A stretch of DNA of 64,000 bases from Legionella bononiensis (lineage in GTDB: Bacteria; Pseudomonadota; Gammaproteobacteria; Legionellales; Legionellaceae). The notes under the pieces were generated by a model. It did not search any database. It worked only from the letters and a program-made list of their open reading frames with translations, and was not told where the DNA came from. The translations under genes were made by a program, and so were the position numbers. Every line of letters starts with the position of its first letter. Position 1 is the first letter of the stretch. The DNA lies in assembly GCF_016786215.1 (NCBI RefSeq), contig NZ_JADOBG010000011.1, forward strand, positions 62,001 through 126,000. The letters run 5' to 3'. Positions 9,610-19,704 of this stretch are shown here, in pieces.

Positions 9610-10185
9610 ATGAATAACCAGGATCCTGCAGTTACCTGTTCTAATCCACGGTTAATCTCAGCTATTTACTTTGGATTATTATCCGTTGTAGGCACTATTC
9701 TTATTAATGCTTTTCTTACTTCTATTGGAATAAAAGAAATCATTCCGCTTTTTGAAGCAGTGATTTTGGGAATGGTTATCGCTTCATGCACTGGCGCATT
9801 AATGGGAGAGAAAATTATTCACTGCCCAACACCATACAAAGCTAAAACATTTCTGATTGGGTTTTCCATGGTTATAGCCTCTTTACCCATTTTTGATTTA
9901 GGACTTTTATTGTTCATGATAAAAGAAAACTCAAATTTACTACCTATTGCACAGATTAAGAATATGATTTATTTCTATCTGTATATTCTTGCCTATAGCT
10001 ATATTCTATTCGGTGTCGTACTGGCCATAGGCGCAGGACTAGCAGCCATGTATCTACGTGGTCAACTGGTATACGATATTTTATCTACCTATCTACCCAA
10101 GGAAAAAATATCCAAATTACCAGATTCTCCATTAGAAAAAAGCAAAATTGAACATTCTGATCGGGTTAGCATCAAACATCGATAA
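9610..10185 (+). CDS. Four-helix integral membrane protein, unknown function
   Basis: Not recognised. The 191-residue product has about four hydrophobic segments (roughly residues 17-38, 45-65, 75-100 and 115-145) and a polar C-terminal tail of some 35 residues. A glycine-rich ILGMVIASCTGALMG stretch lies in the second segment. An AGGTGCATC sequence gives a plausible ribosome site just before the ATG. It is divergent from fusA2 and separate from the HAD gene that follows. Confidence 0.7.
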   Translation: MNNQDPAVTCSNPRLISAIYFGLLSVVGTILINAFLTSIGIKEIIPLFEAVILGMVIASCTGALMGEKIIHCPTPYKAKTFLIGFSMVIASLPIFDLGLLLFMIKENSNLLPIAQIKNMIYFYLYILAYSYILFGVVLAIGAGLAAMYLRGQLVYDILSTYLPKEKISKLPDSPLEKSKIEHSDRVSIKHR

Positions 10186-10300
10186 GATACCTGACCAATG
10201 CACTAACTTAGTTTGCGTTATTATTTTGTGTAATAAAGCCTGGAGTTATACCGGGTAATCTATAATTTAAATTAACATTTCCTCTAAAAATATAATCCTT

Positions 10301-11056
10301 ATGAATAAAAAACAGATGGGTAAAGAAGAAAATAAAGCGCGTGTCTTACAAACGATTAAAGCAATAACTTTTGATGTACAGGGAACCTGTGTTGATTTTG
10401 TTCAACCTCTTATGCGCGTTGGAGAGGAATTCAATCATCGAAAGAACATGAATATCGATTGGGCTACTTTATCATTTGAGTGGCGGGAATTATACCGCAA
10501 CATGCTTGATGAAGTAATTTCTGGACAACGAATATGGATGAGGGTTGATCACATCTACCGTCAAACTTTAGATACCTTGTTGGAAAACAACAAACTGTCA
10601 CCCTATTTCTCCATCTCTGAACGCGATGAGCTCAACATGATTTGGAGTCATCTGGAACCTTGGCCAGACAGTAGAGAAGGACTTGGCCGATTGCGCCAAA
10701 AGTTCGTTACTTCAACATTATCCAATGCGGGTATGGCGACAATGGTTTCTGTCGTTAAACATGCCAGGCTGCCGTTCGATGCATTGTTAACCGCTGAACT
10801 GGCACATGACTACAAACCCTCCCCCGCTGTGTATCAGCTTGCGGTAGATTATCTGGGTTATAGACCCGATGAACTATTAATGGTGGCTTGTCATAAATAT
10901 GATTTGAACGCTGCGCGGTCCTTTGGAATGCGTACTGCTTTTGTAACTCGTCCTCTAGAATTTGGCCCACACGGCAAACCTGACCTTACTCCTGAACCTT
11001 GGTTTGATTTATATGTCGATAGCTTCATCACTCTGGCGAAAGCATTAGGAGCATAA
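10301..11056 (+). CDS. HAD-superfamily hydrolase, type II haloacid dehalogenase-like
   Basis: Predicted soluble hydrolase. Motif I is FDVQGTCVDF with the nucleophilic Asp near residue 25. Motif II is STLSNAG, motif III has the lysine of DYKPSPAVYQ, and VACHKYDLNAARSFG is motif IV with its acidic residue. The spacing and the helical cap fit (S)-2-haloacid dehalogenases; the position after DV is Gln, where Tyr or Phe is usual, so the substrate may not be a haloacid. Length of 251 residues is typical. It converges with the GGDEF-EAL gene. Confidence 0.83.
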   Translation: MNKKQMGKEENKARVLQTIKAITFDVQGTCVDFVQPLMRVGEEFNHRKNMNIDWATLSFEWRELYRNMLDEVISGQRIWMRVDHIYRQTLDTLLENNKLSPYFSISERDELNMIWSHLEPWPDSREGLGRLRQKFVTSTLSNAGMATMVSVVKHARLPFDALLTAELAHDYKPSPAVYQLAVDYLGYRPDELLMVACHKYDLNAARSFGMRTAFVTRPLEFGPHGKPDLTPEPWFDLYVDSFITLAKALGA

Positions 11057-11135
11057 GGTTGTCATATTTATAACCTGTACTCATAGTGCTTAAGTGAATC
11101 GACATGCTGTACTGTATGGAGATAAACAGTAAGAC

Positions 11136-13457
11136 TCAAGAGTTCTTGATTTTGGTTTGAGGCAGACTGATTAGAAACTCATATATTTTATCAGGGAGAT
11201 CCGGTGCTTTGTAAAAATATCCTTGTGCAAAATCACATCCATGAGACACTACAAAATCTCGTTGAAACTCATTTTCTATTCCTTCAGCCAATACCTGAAT
11301 ATTCAGACTATGACCTAAGTTAATAATCGCTTTTGCAATAGCTGCATCATTAGCATTGGATGCCATTTCACTAATAAAGGAACGATCAATCTTCAACTTA
11401 TCTACCGGGAATTGCTTTAGATAGGAAAGACTTGAATAACCGGTACCAAAATCATCGATAACCAGCTTGGTTCCCATATCTTTTAAGGCATACATGGTTT
11501 CAACGACATGATCTATATCTTCAATCAATAAACTTTCAGTTAATTCAAGTTCTAGATATTTTGCCTGCAATCCGCTGGATGTTAATGCTCTTGAAATCAT
11601 TTCAGGCAAATTAGTTTGACGGAATTGTCTTCCAGATATATTCACTGCAATGCTTAAGTTCTTTAGTCCTTGTTTCTGCCATGTTTTCATTTGTCTGCAC
11701 GCTTCATTCATGGCCCATTCACCCATCTCAAGAATTAGACCATTTTCTTCAGCCATAGGGATAAAATCAACAGGACTTACCAAGCCCAAAACGCTGCTAT
11801 GCCACCGCATTAAGGCTTCAAAACCAACCACCTTCGATTGCTTCAAATCAATTAAGGGTTGATAAACTAAAAACAACTCCTTATTTTTTAGAGCATCTCT
11901 TAACGCAGAGTCTAATTGCATATAATTAATAACTCGTCTATTCATTTCCGGTTCATAAACTCGATAGGTATTCCGCCCGCTATCTTTCGCATGATACATG
12001 GACAAATCAGCACTCTTCATCAAGGTCTCATAATCACCTCCATCTCGAGGATAATAACTAATACCCAGACTCGCTGTAATTTTTAAACTGTGTTGATCTA
12101 TCTGTATTGGTTTTTCTATTGAATGTAAAATCTCCTGTGCCAAAACCTCAGCCTGTTGATAAGAGTCAATTTCTGAAAGTAAGATTACAAACTCATCGCC
12201 ACCAAGCCTGGCTACCGTATCAAAATCATCTGTTGCAATTAAAAGTCTGTTCGATATAGCCTGCAATAATTTATCACCCATAGTATGACCCAAGGTATCA
12301 TTAGTCATCTTGAATCGATCCAAATCTAAAAACAGAAAAGCTAAAATGGATTTTTTCTTTTTGGCCAGAAGAATTGCTTGATCAACCCTATCCATTAATA
12401 ACACTCGATTGGGTAAATGAGTCAATGAATCATAGGTAGCCTGCATGACCAATTGATTTTCCATATCCCTGCGCTGCGTAATATCATTAAGAATGCAAAT
12501 ATAATGTTTCACATGACCAAAAGAATCTTTCACTGGCGCAACGCTTATCTCACACCAGAATACCTCTCCATTTCTTTTAATGCTTTCCATCTCAACTGTT
12601 TCTTCGCGTAGTTCTCTTATCGCCAGCTCTATCCTTTTGTTATTCACCTCTTCAGAATTTGAACCTAATAGGCTGATCAAGCTTTTTCCCAGAGCCTGTT
12701 GCTCGGAATATCCCGTCGTCCGTTCAAATGCCCGATTAACATAAATCACTTTATTTTCATTTTTTGAAATATCGATAATCGCTATTCCATGAGTACTTGC
12801 TTCAATGGCTCGTTCACGTATTCGTAACTCATCCTGGGCAAGACGTTTTTGAGTAACATCTCTAAAACTGTAAACCCGCCCAACAATCTGTGATCCCACC
12901 CGTTGTGGTTGAGTGAAACGCTCATAGATTCGACCATCCTTAAAAATCAATTCGGGTAATTCCCCTTGCCACTCAGAATTTTGATATAAGTATTGGACAT
13001 CGGAAATTAACGATTGAGGATCAATCAACTGCTCCAATATGTACTCAAAACTCATGCTTTCCTTCCCTGACTCCAACATATAAGAAGGAATGCGCCACAT
13101 TTCAACAAACTTTTGGTTCCAGTCAACTACAGCTCCATGACCATTTACCATCATGATTCCATCCGCAGTGGATTCTAAAGTGGCTCTAAGTAAGGACAAG
13201 GATTTCTCGAGTTCGAGGTTTTTTTCAACAATTTCATCCGTTTTAATAGATATATTCTCAGTCAAGGGTGATTTACTTGAGCGTTGAAACTCAGGTTGAG
13301 TGTGATACCACTGCTCCAACAGATCGGATAAGCCGGGATGATTACCTACTATTCCCAATTCGTCACTAATATCTGTTACAGATGGCTCTTTGCCCCTTTT
13401 TTTTATTTTTTCAGCGGCAGCGGCAACTTTTTCGTAATTGATTTCTTGCCTACGCAT
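11136..13457 (-). CDS. PAS-PAS-GGDEF-EAL cyclic-di-GMP protein with KfrA-like N-terminus
   Basis: A 773-residue regulator. The N-terminal 60 residues (VAAAAEKIKKRGKEPSVTDI) resemble the helix-turn-helix start of KfrA-type DNA-binding proteins. Two PAS domains follow (ESTADGIMMVN and EASTHGIAIID), the second closing with LNDITQRRDME. The GGDEF motif is intact (ARLGGDEFVIL), but the place of the inhibitory RxxD site reads DDFD. The EAL part keeps FEALMRW, LELTES, DDFGTGYSSL and LAEGIE, so both activities look possible. The longer frame back to 13643 runs into the next gene; the ATG at 13457 with GAGGG upstream is the better start. No membrane segment is seen. Confidence 0.88.
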   Translation of the reverse strand: MRRQEINYEKVAAAAEKIKKRGKEPSVTDISDELGIVGNHPGLSDLLEQWYHTQPEFQRSSKSPLTENISIKTDEIVEKNLELEKSLSLLRATLESTADGIMMVNGHGAVVDWNQKFVEMWRIPSYMLESGKESMSFEYILEQLIDPQSLISDVQYLYQNSEWQGELPELIFKDGRIYERFTQPQRVGSQIVGRVYSFRDVTQKRLAQDELRIRERAIEASTHGIAIIDISKNENKVIYVNRAFERTTGYSEQQALGKSLISLLGSNSEEVNNKRIELAIRELREETVEMESIKRNGEVFWCEISVAPVKDSFGHVKHYICILNDITQRRDMENQLVMQATYDSLTHLPNRVLLMDRVDQAILLAKKKKSILAFLFLDLDRFKMTNDTLGHTMGDKLLQAISNRLLIATDDFDTVARLGGDEFVILLSEIDSYQQAEVLAQEILHSIEKPIQIDQHSLKITASLGISYYPRDGGDYETLMKSADLSMYHAKDSGRNTYRVYEPEMNRRVINYMQLDSALRDALKNKELFLVYQPLIDLKQSKVVGFEALMRWHSSVLGLVSPVDFIPMAEENGLILEMGEWAMNEACRQMKTWQKQGLKNLSIAVNISGRQFRQTNLPEMISRALTSSGLQAKYLELELTESLLIEDIDHVVETMYALKDMGTKLVIDDFGTGYSSLSYLKQFPVDKLKIDRSFISEMASNANDAAIAKAIINLGHSLNIQVLAEGIENEFQRDFVVSHGCDFAQGYFYKAPDLPDKIYEFLISLPQTKIKNS

Positions 13458-13612
13458 GCATCCCTCACTAGAATGTCCTTCATGATAATTAGCGGCATTT
13501 TCTATATTTACTTTAGCAAATAAAGCACTTAAAGTACAGTTAATGAACAACCGAGGATCTAATGACTCAGGAACAATACTGAGTTTGAATTTTGAAAAAG
13601 GATTACAATAAA

Positions 13613-14764
13613 ATGAAAAAAACTCACTTTGATACACGTGCAATTCACGCAGGTCAAGAACCTTGTCCGAGCACCGGTGCTGTAATGACTCCTATATATG
13701 CTACGTCTACCTACAAACAAATTGCTCCAGGTGAACATCTTGGTTATGAATATTCCCGAACAAAAAATCCTACCCGATCAGCTTATGAAGCCTGTGTCGC
13801 CAGTCTGGAATCGGGTCAACATGGATTTGCCTTTGCATCAGGTATGGCTGCAATCAATACCGTGATCGATCTACTGGATGCTGGAGATCACGTAATAGCC
13901 ATGGATGATCTATATGGCGGCACCTTTAGATTGTTCGACAAAGTAAAAACGCGTACATCTCATTTATCATTTTCCTTCATTGATATGTCTAATCCAGCGA
14001 CTCTTGAAGCTGCCATTACTCCAAAAACAAAATTGTTATGGTTAGAAACTCCTTCAAATCCCATGCTAAAATTAGCCAATTTACGTGAAATAGCGGTCAT
14101 TGCTAAAAAACATGGCCTCATCACTGTTGCAGACAATACTTTTGCAACGCCCTGGATTCAACGCCCCATAGAACTGGGATTTGATATAGTGCTCCATTCC
14201 GCGACCAAATACCTTAATGGACATTCAGATGTTGTCAGTGGTGTTGTCGTTGTTGGAGATAATTCTGAATTAGCGGAACGATTGGCTTATCTGCAAAACT
14301 CATGTGGTGGAATTGCAGGTCCCTTTGACAGTTTTCTGGTTTTACGAAGTCTGAAAACCTTATCCATTCGCATGGAACGACACTGCCAAAATGCCAATCA
14401 GCTCGCAACGTGGTTAAGCAGCCATCCCAAAATTAAAAAAGTTATTTATCCTGGATTAACAAGCCATCCGCAGCATTCATTAGCCAAAGAGCAAATGCAT
14501 GATTTTGGCGGTATGATTTCTATGGTAATCGATGGCGACCTGGAGCAGGCTAAGAGATTTTTAGCCCGTTGTGAACTGTTTACGCTGGCAGAAAGTCTCG
14601 GAGGAGTTGAGAGTCTGATTGAGCATCCTGCAATTATGACTCATGCTTCTGTGCCAGCCAAACAACGACAAGCCTTAGGTATAGATGACGGTTTAATCAG
14701 ATTATCTGTTGGAATTGAACATATAGATGATTTACGTGCCGATCTGGAATATGCCTTAAGCTAA
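13613..14764 (+). CDS. PLP-dependent trans-sulfuration enzyme (cystathionine gamma-synthase / beta-lyase family)
   Basis: Cys/Met metabolism enzyme of 383 residues. The PLP lysine is in HSATKYLNGHSDV, preceded by VADNTFATPW, and the phosphate-binding part is FASGMAAIN. The C-terminal AESLGGVESLIEHPA and LSVGIEHIDDL are family hallmarks. Synthase and lyase cannot be separated safely by eye. A TTG-started frame begins at 13592, but an AAAGGA site sits 11 bases before the ATG at 13613. It is divergent from the GGDEF-EAL gene and 31 bases ahead of the acyltransferase gene. Confidence 0.9.
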   Translation: MKKTHFDTRAIHAGQEPCPSTGAVMTPIYATSTYKQIAPGEHLGYEYSRTKNPTRSAYEACVASLESGQHGFAFASGMAAINTVIDLLDAGDHVIAMDDLYGGTFRLFDKVKTRTSHLSFSFIDMSNPATLEAAITPKTKLLWLETPSNPMLKLANLREIAVIAKKHGLITVADNTFATPWIQRPIELGFDIVLHSATKYLNGHSDVVSGVVVVGDNSELAERLAYLQNSCGGIAGPFDSFLVLRSLKTLSIRMERHCQNANQLATWLSSHPKIKKVIYPGLTSHPQHSLAKEQMHDFGGMISMVIDGDLEQAKRFLARCELFTLAESLGGVESLIEHPAIMTHASVPAKQRQALGIDDGLIRLSVGIEHIDDLRADLEYALS

Positions 14765-14795
14765 AAATATCATTTAATATCGGGAGTAGTAATTC

Positions 14796-15689
14796 ATGCA
14801 AACACCAAATAAATATCGGGGGCAAATTCATGCCGTAATTGCTACCCTGCTTCTTATCTTTTCGACTACCCTTTGCTTTATACCCATCCTGTTTATTGGG
14901 TTATTTAAATTGTTTCCCAATAAATCGTGGCAGGCGCTCTGTACTCGATGTGTGGATGCGATTGCCACGTTCTGGTGCGGCATTAACAATTACTATATAG
15001 ATAACGTACAAAAAATTAAGTGGGAAGTTACTGGTTTGAATAACCTAAATCCCAAAAACTGGTATCTTGTTGTTGCCAATCATCAAAGCTGGCTTGATAT
15101 TGTGATTCTTCAACGAATATTTAACAGAAAAATTCCTGTATTAAAATTTTTTATAAAAGATCAATTAAAATGGGTTCCGTTGCTTGGATTTTCCTGGTGG
15201 GCTATGGGCTGTCCTTTTATGAAAAGATACAGCAAAGAATATCTGGCTAAAAAGCCCCATAAACAAGGTAAAGACCTGATTTCCACATTCAAAGCCATAG
15301 AAACATTTAAAAGAACTCCGGCATCAATCATGAATTTTGTTGAAGGGACCCGCTTTACCTTATCTAAAAAAGAACAACAGCAATCACCATACAATCATTT
15401 GCTCAAACCCAAAGCCGGGGGCATCAGTTTTATTATCAGTTCTATGGGCTCACAAATCAGCAGCCTGTTGGATGTAACCATAGTTTATTCAGAAAAGAAT
15501 CATTCACTTTGGGATTTTCTATGCAAACGAGTAAAATCGATTAAAATAAATATCCGACAAATTCCCATACCAGCCCAATTTACCTCATTAAGTCTCATTA
15601 ATGACCACGCAACACAAAATGAATTTAAAGATTGGTTAAACAAACAATGGGCTGAAAAAGATACTCTAATAGCCTCATTACAGGAATAA
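14796..15689 (+). CDS. 1-acyl-glycerol-3-phosphate acyltransferase-like protein (YihG family)
   Basis: Membrane-bound acyltransferase. An N-terminal hydrophobic segment (about residues 12-38) is followed by NHQSWLDIVIL, the HX4D active site, and by FVEGTRF, the acceptor-binding motif. Length of 297 residues and the tryptophan-rich GFSWWAMGCPFMKR fit the YihG branch, which acylates lysophosphatidate or related lipids. The gene lies 3 bases ahead of dapD and is likely in one transcript with it, though no functional link to lysine synthesis is evident. Confidence 0.85.
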   Translation: MQTPNKYRGQIHAVIATLLLIFSTTLCFIPILFIGLFKLFPNKSWQALCTRCVDAIATFWCGINNYYIDNVQKIKWEVTGLNNLNPKNWYLVVANHQSWLDIVILQRIFNRKIPVLKFFIKDQLKWVPLLGFSWWAMGCPFMKRYSKEYLAKKPHKQGKDLISTFKAIETFKRTPASIMNFVEGTRFTLSKKEQQQSPYNHLLKPKAGGISFIISSMGSQISSLLDVTIVYSEKNHSLWDFLCKRVKSIKINIRQIPIPAQFTSLSLINDHATQNEFKDWLNKQWAEKDTLIASLQE

Positions 15690-15692
15690 AAA

Positions 15693-16514
15693 ATGAACTC
15701 ACTACAAACGATTATTGAACAAGCATTTGAACAACGTCAAAGTCTGTCCATGAATACCGCCTCACCAGAACTGATTGCCGCTATAGACGAAGTTCTGTCC
15801 TGTCTTGATAATGGACAGTATCGTGTTGCAGAACAAATAAATGGTGAATGGACGGTTCATCAATGGATAAAAAAGGCAGTGCTTTTATCATTTAAGCTCT
15901 TTCCTAATCAAGTGATTGACTCAGGATTTTGTCAGTTCTATGACAAGGTTCCTCTAAAATATACTGGTTATACCAATGAGCAATTCCAACAATCAGGAGT
16001 TCGTGTTGTACCTCATGCCATGGTTCGACGAGGAGCCTACATTGCAAAAAATACGGTATTAATGCCTTCCTATGTTAACGTAGGAGCTTATATTGATGAA
16101 GGTGTTATGGTAGATACCTGGGCCACGGTCGGTTCCTGCGCCCAAATTGGCAAAAACGTTCATTTATCTGGAGGAGCCGGCATAGGTGGGGTTCTGGAAC
16201 CGCTCCAAGCCAATCCGACTATTATTGAAGACAATTGTTTTATAGGGGCACGTTCGGAAGTTGTTGAGGGTGTCATTGTAGAACGAGATTCAGTCATATC
16301 TATGGGCGTGTTTCTAGGTCAAAGTACAAAAATATACAATCGCCTGACGGGAAGCATTACCTATGGCAGAATCCCTGCAGGATCAGTAGTCGTAGCAGGT
16401 AACCTGCCCAGTGAAGATGGCAGTCACAGTTTATATTGTGCCGTTATTGTAAAGCAAGTTGATGAAAAAACTCGCGCCAAAGTAAGCATCAATGAATTAC
16501 TAAGAGCTAATTAA
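15693..16514 (+). CDS. dapD: Tetrahydrodipicolinate N-succinyltransferase
   Basis: Transfers succinyl from succinyl-CoA to tetrahydrodipicolinate in the lysine and diaminopimelate pathway. The protein of 273 residues has a left-handed beta-helix of hexapeptide repeats (for example [42 protein letters not shown]) and the family-typical GGVLEPLQ. It is directly followed by dapE, the next but one enzyme of the succinylase pathway, one base away. Confidence 0.96.
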   Translation: MNSLQTIIEQAFEQRQSLSMNTASPELIAAIDEVLSCLDNGQYRVAEQINGEWTVHQWIKKAVLLSFKLFPNQVIDSGFCQFYDKVPLKYTGYTNEQFQQSGVRVVPHAMVRRGAYIAKNTVLMPSYVNVGAYIDEGVMVDTWATVGSCAQIGKNVHLSGGAGIGGVLEPLQANPTIIEDNCFIGARSEVVEGVIVERDSVISMGVFLGQSTKIYNRLTGSITYGRIPAGSVVVAGNLPSEDGSHSLYCAVIVKQVDEKTRAKVSINELLRAN

Positions 16515-16515
16515 A

Positions 16516-17649
16516 ATGAATGATATTGAAAGTATCCTGGCTAAACTCGTTAGCTTCCGTTCCATAACTCCCGAGGATGCTGGTTGTCAGGACTTTATGA
16601 TCCAATTCCTGAAGAACTTGGGATTTTCTTGCCAAATAATGAATCAAGGCCCTGTATCTAACTTTTTTGCCTCTTACGGTTCTATTGGACCCTTGTTAGT
16701 CTTTGCGGGGCATACAGATGTAGTTCCGGTTGGCGAGATTACGAAATGGAATTCCGATCCTTTTGTACTCCAGGCCAAGGGCGATACGCTTTACGGGCGC
16801 GGAGTTGCCGACATGAAAGGCAGCTTGGCGAGTATGCTGGTTATGGCTGAACGTTTTATCAAAACGCATCCTTCATTTTTGGGAAGATTGGGATTTTTGA
16901 TCACCAGTGGTGAAGAAGGTGATGATTTTGATTTTGGAACCCCTTATGTTATGGAGCAATTACAAAAGCAGGATACCCATATCGACTATTGTGTTGTAGG
17001 TGAACCATCAAGCACCGCTCAAGCCGGTGATGTAATAAAAATCGGCAGAAGAGGTTCCTTGAGTGCCAAAATCACCCTGCACGGCAAACAGGGTCATGTA
17101 GCCTACCCTCATTTGGCTGATAATCCCATCCATAGAATTAGCCCGGTACTCGCAGAATTAACCGCCATTCAGTGGGATAATGGCAATGCTTTTTTTCCTC
17201 CGACTTCCATGCAAATTACCCATATTCACTCGGGTGGACAAGCCAGTAACATCATACCTGGTGAATTGAATCTGCATCTTAATTTCAGATACTCTACTGA
17301 ACAAACAGAAAGCACGCTAATCGAAAAAGTAATGAGTACGTTCAATCATCATCATTTGGTTCCCATTATAGAATGGCGGCTCAATGGAGAGCCGTTCCTG
17401 ACGGATAAAGGAGACCTTCTTGAAAGTTGTAAACAGGCAGTAACCAAAATTACAGGATTAACCCCAGAGTTATCGACCAGCGGTGGTACTTCAGATGGTC
17501 GGTTCATTGCTCCTTATGGGGTTGAAGTAGTCGAGCTCGGTCCAAGCAATGCGACAATACACCAGGTGAATGAATGTGTTTCACTAAAGGATCTTCAATT
17601 ATTGGAGGCTATGTATTTCTCGATTTGTGAACAATTATTACTTAATTAA
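16516..17649 (+). CDS. dapE: Succinyl-diaminopimelate desuccinylase
   Basis: Dizinc peptidase-family enzyme releasing L,L-diaminopimelate from its N-succinyl form. Metal-binding motifs are AGHTDVVPVG, YGRGVADMKGS, TSGEEGD and VVGEPSS; the dimerisation domain has GKQGHVAYPH. The last metal histidine is likely in NATIHQVNE. Length of 377 residues equals that of known DapE. It follows dapD with one base between them, so translation is probably coupled. Confidence 0.96.
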   Translation: MNDIESILAKLVSFRSITPEDAGCQDFMIQFLKNLGFSCQIMNQGPVSNFFASYGSIGPLLVFAGHTDVVPVGEITKWNSDPFVLQAKGDTLYGRGVADMKGSLASMLVMAERFIKTHPSFLGRLGFLITSGEEGDDFDFGTPYVMEQLQKQDTHIDYCVVGEPSSTAQAGDVIKIGRRGSLSAKITLHGKQGHVAYPHLADNPIHRISPVLAELTAIQWDNGNAFFPPTSMQITHIHSGGQASNIIPGELNLHLNFRYSTEQTESTLIEKVMSTFNHHHLVPIIEWRLNGEPFLTDKGDLLESCKQAVTKITGLTPELSTSGGTSDGRFIAPYGVEVVELGPSNATIHQVNECVSLKDLQLLEAMYFSICEQLLLN

Positions 17650-17699
17650 AGTCAGGACTTACGAATTACCGCTGCGTTGTGTATGAGGGTGTCATGATG

Positions 17700-17729
17700 A
17701 ACCCGTATTAGATTCTGCTAATACGGGTT
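17700..17729. terminator. Hairpin between converging dapE and symporter genes
   Basis: AACCCGTATTAG and CTAATACGGGTT form a perfect 12 bp stem. It serves the 3' ends of both converging genes. There is no T-run, and the core CCCGTATTAG recurs in the palindrome at 39177-39268, so it is also a member of a dispersed repeat family. Confidence 0.55.
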
Positions 17730-17788
17730 AAGCAAATTCAGGGAAAGGGTTCTGTAAAAACACACTCACCCTCTGAGAATGACAATAA

Positions 17789-19066
17789 CTATCCCAGTTC
17801 AAGCTCTAAAGCAGAGTGTTTTTTGGGCTTTATTTTTAAGCCTTCTTCTGATACTGCTTTGTCATTAACTACTTTAGTGACACAAGCATCCGACCAGACA
17901 TTTAATGCTGTTTCCAACATATCAATCAAGGCATAGAAAGGTAAAATAACGCCCATTAAGGTGATTGGAACATTCATACTGGATAATAAACTGATGCTAA
18001 GGAAAAAACAGCCCATTGGTACCCCGGCATTTCCTATGGCCGCAATCGTTGATACCAAAATCCACAAGCCCATGGCAGAATAAGATATTGGCATACCATG
18101 ACTTTGCATCAAATAAATCACAGTCGCAAATATAAATGCGGCACATCCATTCATATTAATGCTGGTGCATAATGGCAATACAAAACGGCTGATCTTCGGT
18201 TTGACCTGCAAATTGGTTTCTACTGTATTCATCGTTACCGGTAAGGTGCCTACAGAGGATTTTGAGAAAAAAGCTACTGATAATGCTGGTATCATTGCAC
18301 GCATCGTGGCAAATGGTTTAATGCCATTCAATCTCAGCCACAAAGGTAAAATAATAAATCCTTGAATCAGATTAGCTAATACGATAATCAATAAATACTG
18401 ACCTATACCCTTAATATCCATCCCTGAACGCAACTGAACTACTGTGGAAGTGATGAATCCAAACAAACCTAAAGGGATTAAGGTAATAATCCAACGGGTC
18501 ATGACTAAAAACATTCCATGAGCACCGCGGAACAATTGAGTAAGAGTTTCTCTTGAATCCTCTTCGGGAATTTGACGTATGGCAAATCCAATAACAATAC
18601 TCAACAATAATACGCCCATTACCTGCTGCTCAAGGAAGGGAGATAATAAGTTAGTTGGAATAATATTAGCTAAATAACTCAGATAGCCCAGATTATTCAT
18701 TGAATTTGAAGCTGTTGCCTGCAAATTTACCTGGACCGTATTGGGGTTAATGATTATATAAAGCAAGCAGCTGATCGTTGCTGCAACCAGGGTGGTTAAA
18801 AAGGTATATTTAATGGTTCGTTGCCAAATCCGTTTCATCACCCCATCCGTTTTATAATTTGCCAGAGTAACAATTATTGAAAGAGAAATAATGGGTAAAC
18901 TGATGCATTTAAATATTTTTATGAACAATTCAGAAATAAGCAGTCCCAGTCCTTTTAAAAAAACAATATCAGACATACCGCTTATAATTCCCAAGCCAAT
19001 CATGAGAAAATAGATTACAGGAGTAGTTAAAATAATTTTTTTGCTTTGGTGATGTGCTGCACACAT
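17789..19066 (-). CDS. Dicarboxylate/amino acid:cation symporter (DAACS family)
   Basis: Inner-membrane secondary transporter of 425 residues with about eight hydrophobic helices. Signature parts of the family are present: FFSKSSVGTLPVT, corresponding to the serine-rich hairpin, and SINMNGCAAF, the NMDGT-like substrate and sodium site. IGNAGVPMG lies in the second hairpin. Substrate (glutamate/aspartate, serine/threonine or C4-dicarboxylates) is open; the Asp usual after NM is Asn here, which may shift specificity or coupling. The C-terminal tail is lysine-rich. Confidence 0.88.
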   Translation of the reverse strand: MCAAHHQSKKIILTTPVIYFLMIGLGIISGMSDIVFLKGLGLLISELFIKIFKCISLPIISLSIIVTLANYKTDGVMKRIWQRTIKYTFLTTLVAATISCLLYIIINPNTVQVNLQATASNSMNNLGYLSYLANIIPTNLLSPFLEQQVMGVLLLSIVIGFAIRQIPEEDSRETLTQLFRGAHGMFLVMTRWIITLIPLGLFGFITSTVVQLRSGMDIKGIGQYLLIIVLANLIQGFIILPLWLRLNGIKPFATMRAMIPALSVAFFSKSSVGTLPVTMNTVETNLQVKPKISRFVLPLCTSINMNGCAAFIFATVIYLMQSHGMPISYSAMGLWILVSTIAAIGNAGVPMGCFFLSISLLSSMNVPITLMGVILPFYALIDMLETALNVWSDACVTKVVNDKAVSEEGLKIKPKKHSALELELG

Positions 19067-19348
19067 GTTTAAATCCTTAATTTAGATAATAAAAAACAAG
19101 AAATATCAGGGATTTAACAGCAACAACAATACAATAATTTAGTGTTAGAGTTAGATAAAAGGCGGGTAAAATGTAGGGGTTGAATTGACATAAACACCAT
19201 TACCTTGGTAAAAATTTGAACATATCGGATATATTCTAACACATTATGGGTTTAGGTCAATACTCTTCAACAATAATATGCAAAATAATCAATGTTATAA
19301 AAAAAAGACACCGATTCATTGTGTCACTAAAACGTATCTAAGTCCCAG
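19067..19348. other. Spacer upstream of symporter gene
   Basis: AT-rich leader holding the leftward promoter of the symporter gene. No gene is seen; it leads into the repeat block. Confidence 0.4.
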
Positions 19349-19620
19349 TTCCGTCATCCTGAACGCAGCTAAGGACCTCCAAATGCAGGCATCATGCCGG
19401 TTTCGGGAGATCCCTCACTGTGTTCGGGATGACGTTCCCGGTTCCGTCATCCTGAACGAAGTGAAGGATCTCCAAATACAGGCACTATGCCTGTTTCGGG
19501 AGGTCCCTCACTGTGTTCGGGATAACATTTCCCGGTTCCGTCATCCTGAACGAAGTGAAGGACCTCCAAATGCAGGCACTATGCCGGTTTCGGGAGGTCC
19601 CTCACTGTGTTCGGGATAAG
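19349..19620. repeat. Three tandem copies of a ~92-bp palindromic REP-like unit
   Basis: Each unit begins GTTCCGTCATCCTGAACG and ends CCCTCACTGTGTTCGGGAT; copies start near 19349, 19442 and 19535. Within a unit, ATCCTGAACGAAGTGAAGGACCTCC pairs with the closing GGAGGTCCCTCACTGTGTTCGGGAT, giving a long imperfect hairpin. Open frames across the block only translate the repeats. It lies between the symporter gene and the 3' end of nagZ. Confidence 0.85.
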
Positions 19621-19704
19621 GATAAATTCTCAGGTTTATCGATAACTGGGGTTATTGGACAGTTACGCTTCACTACCATAACTGATTCAACCCCAAATGA
19701 ATTC

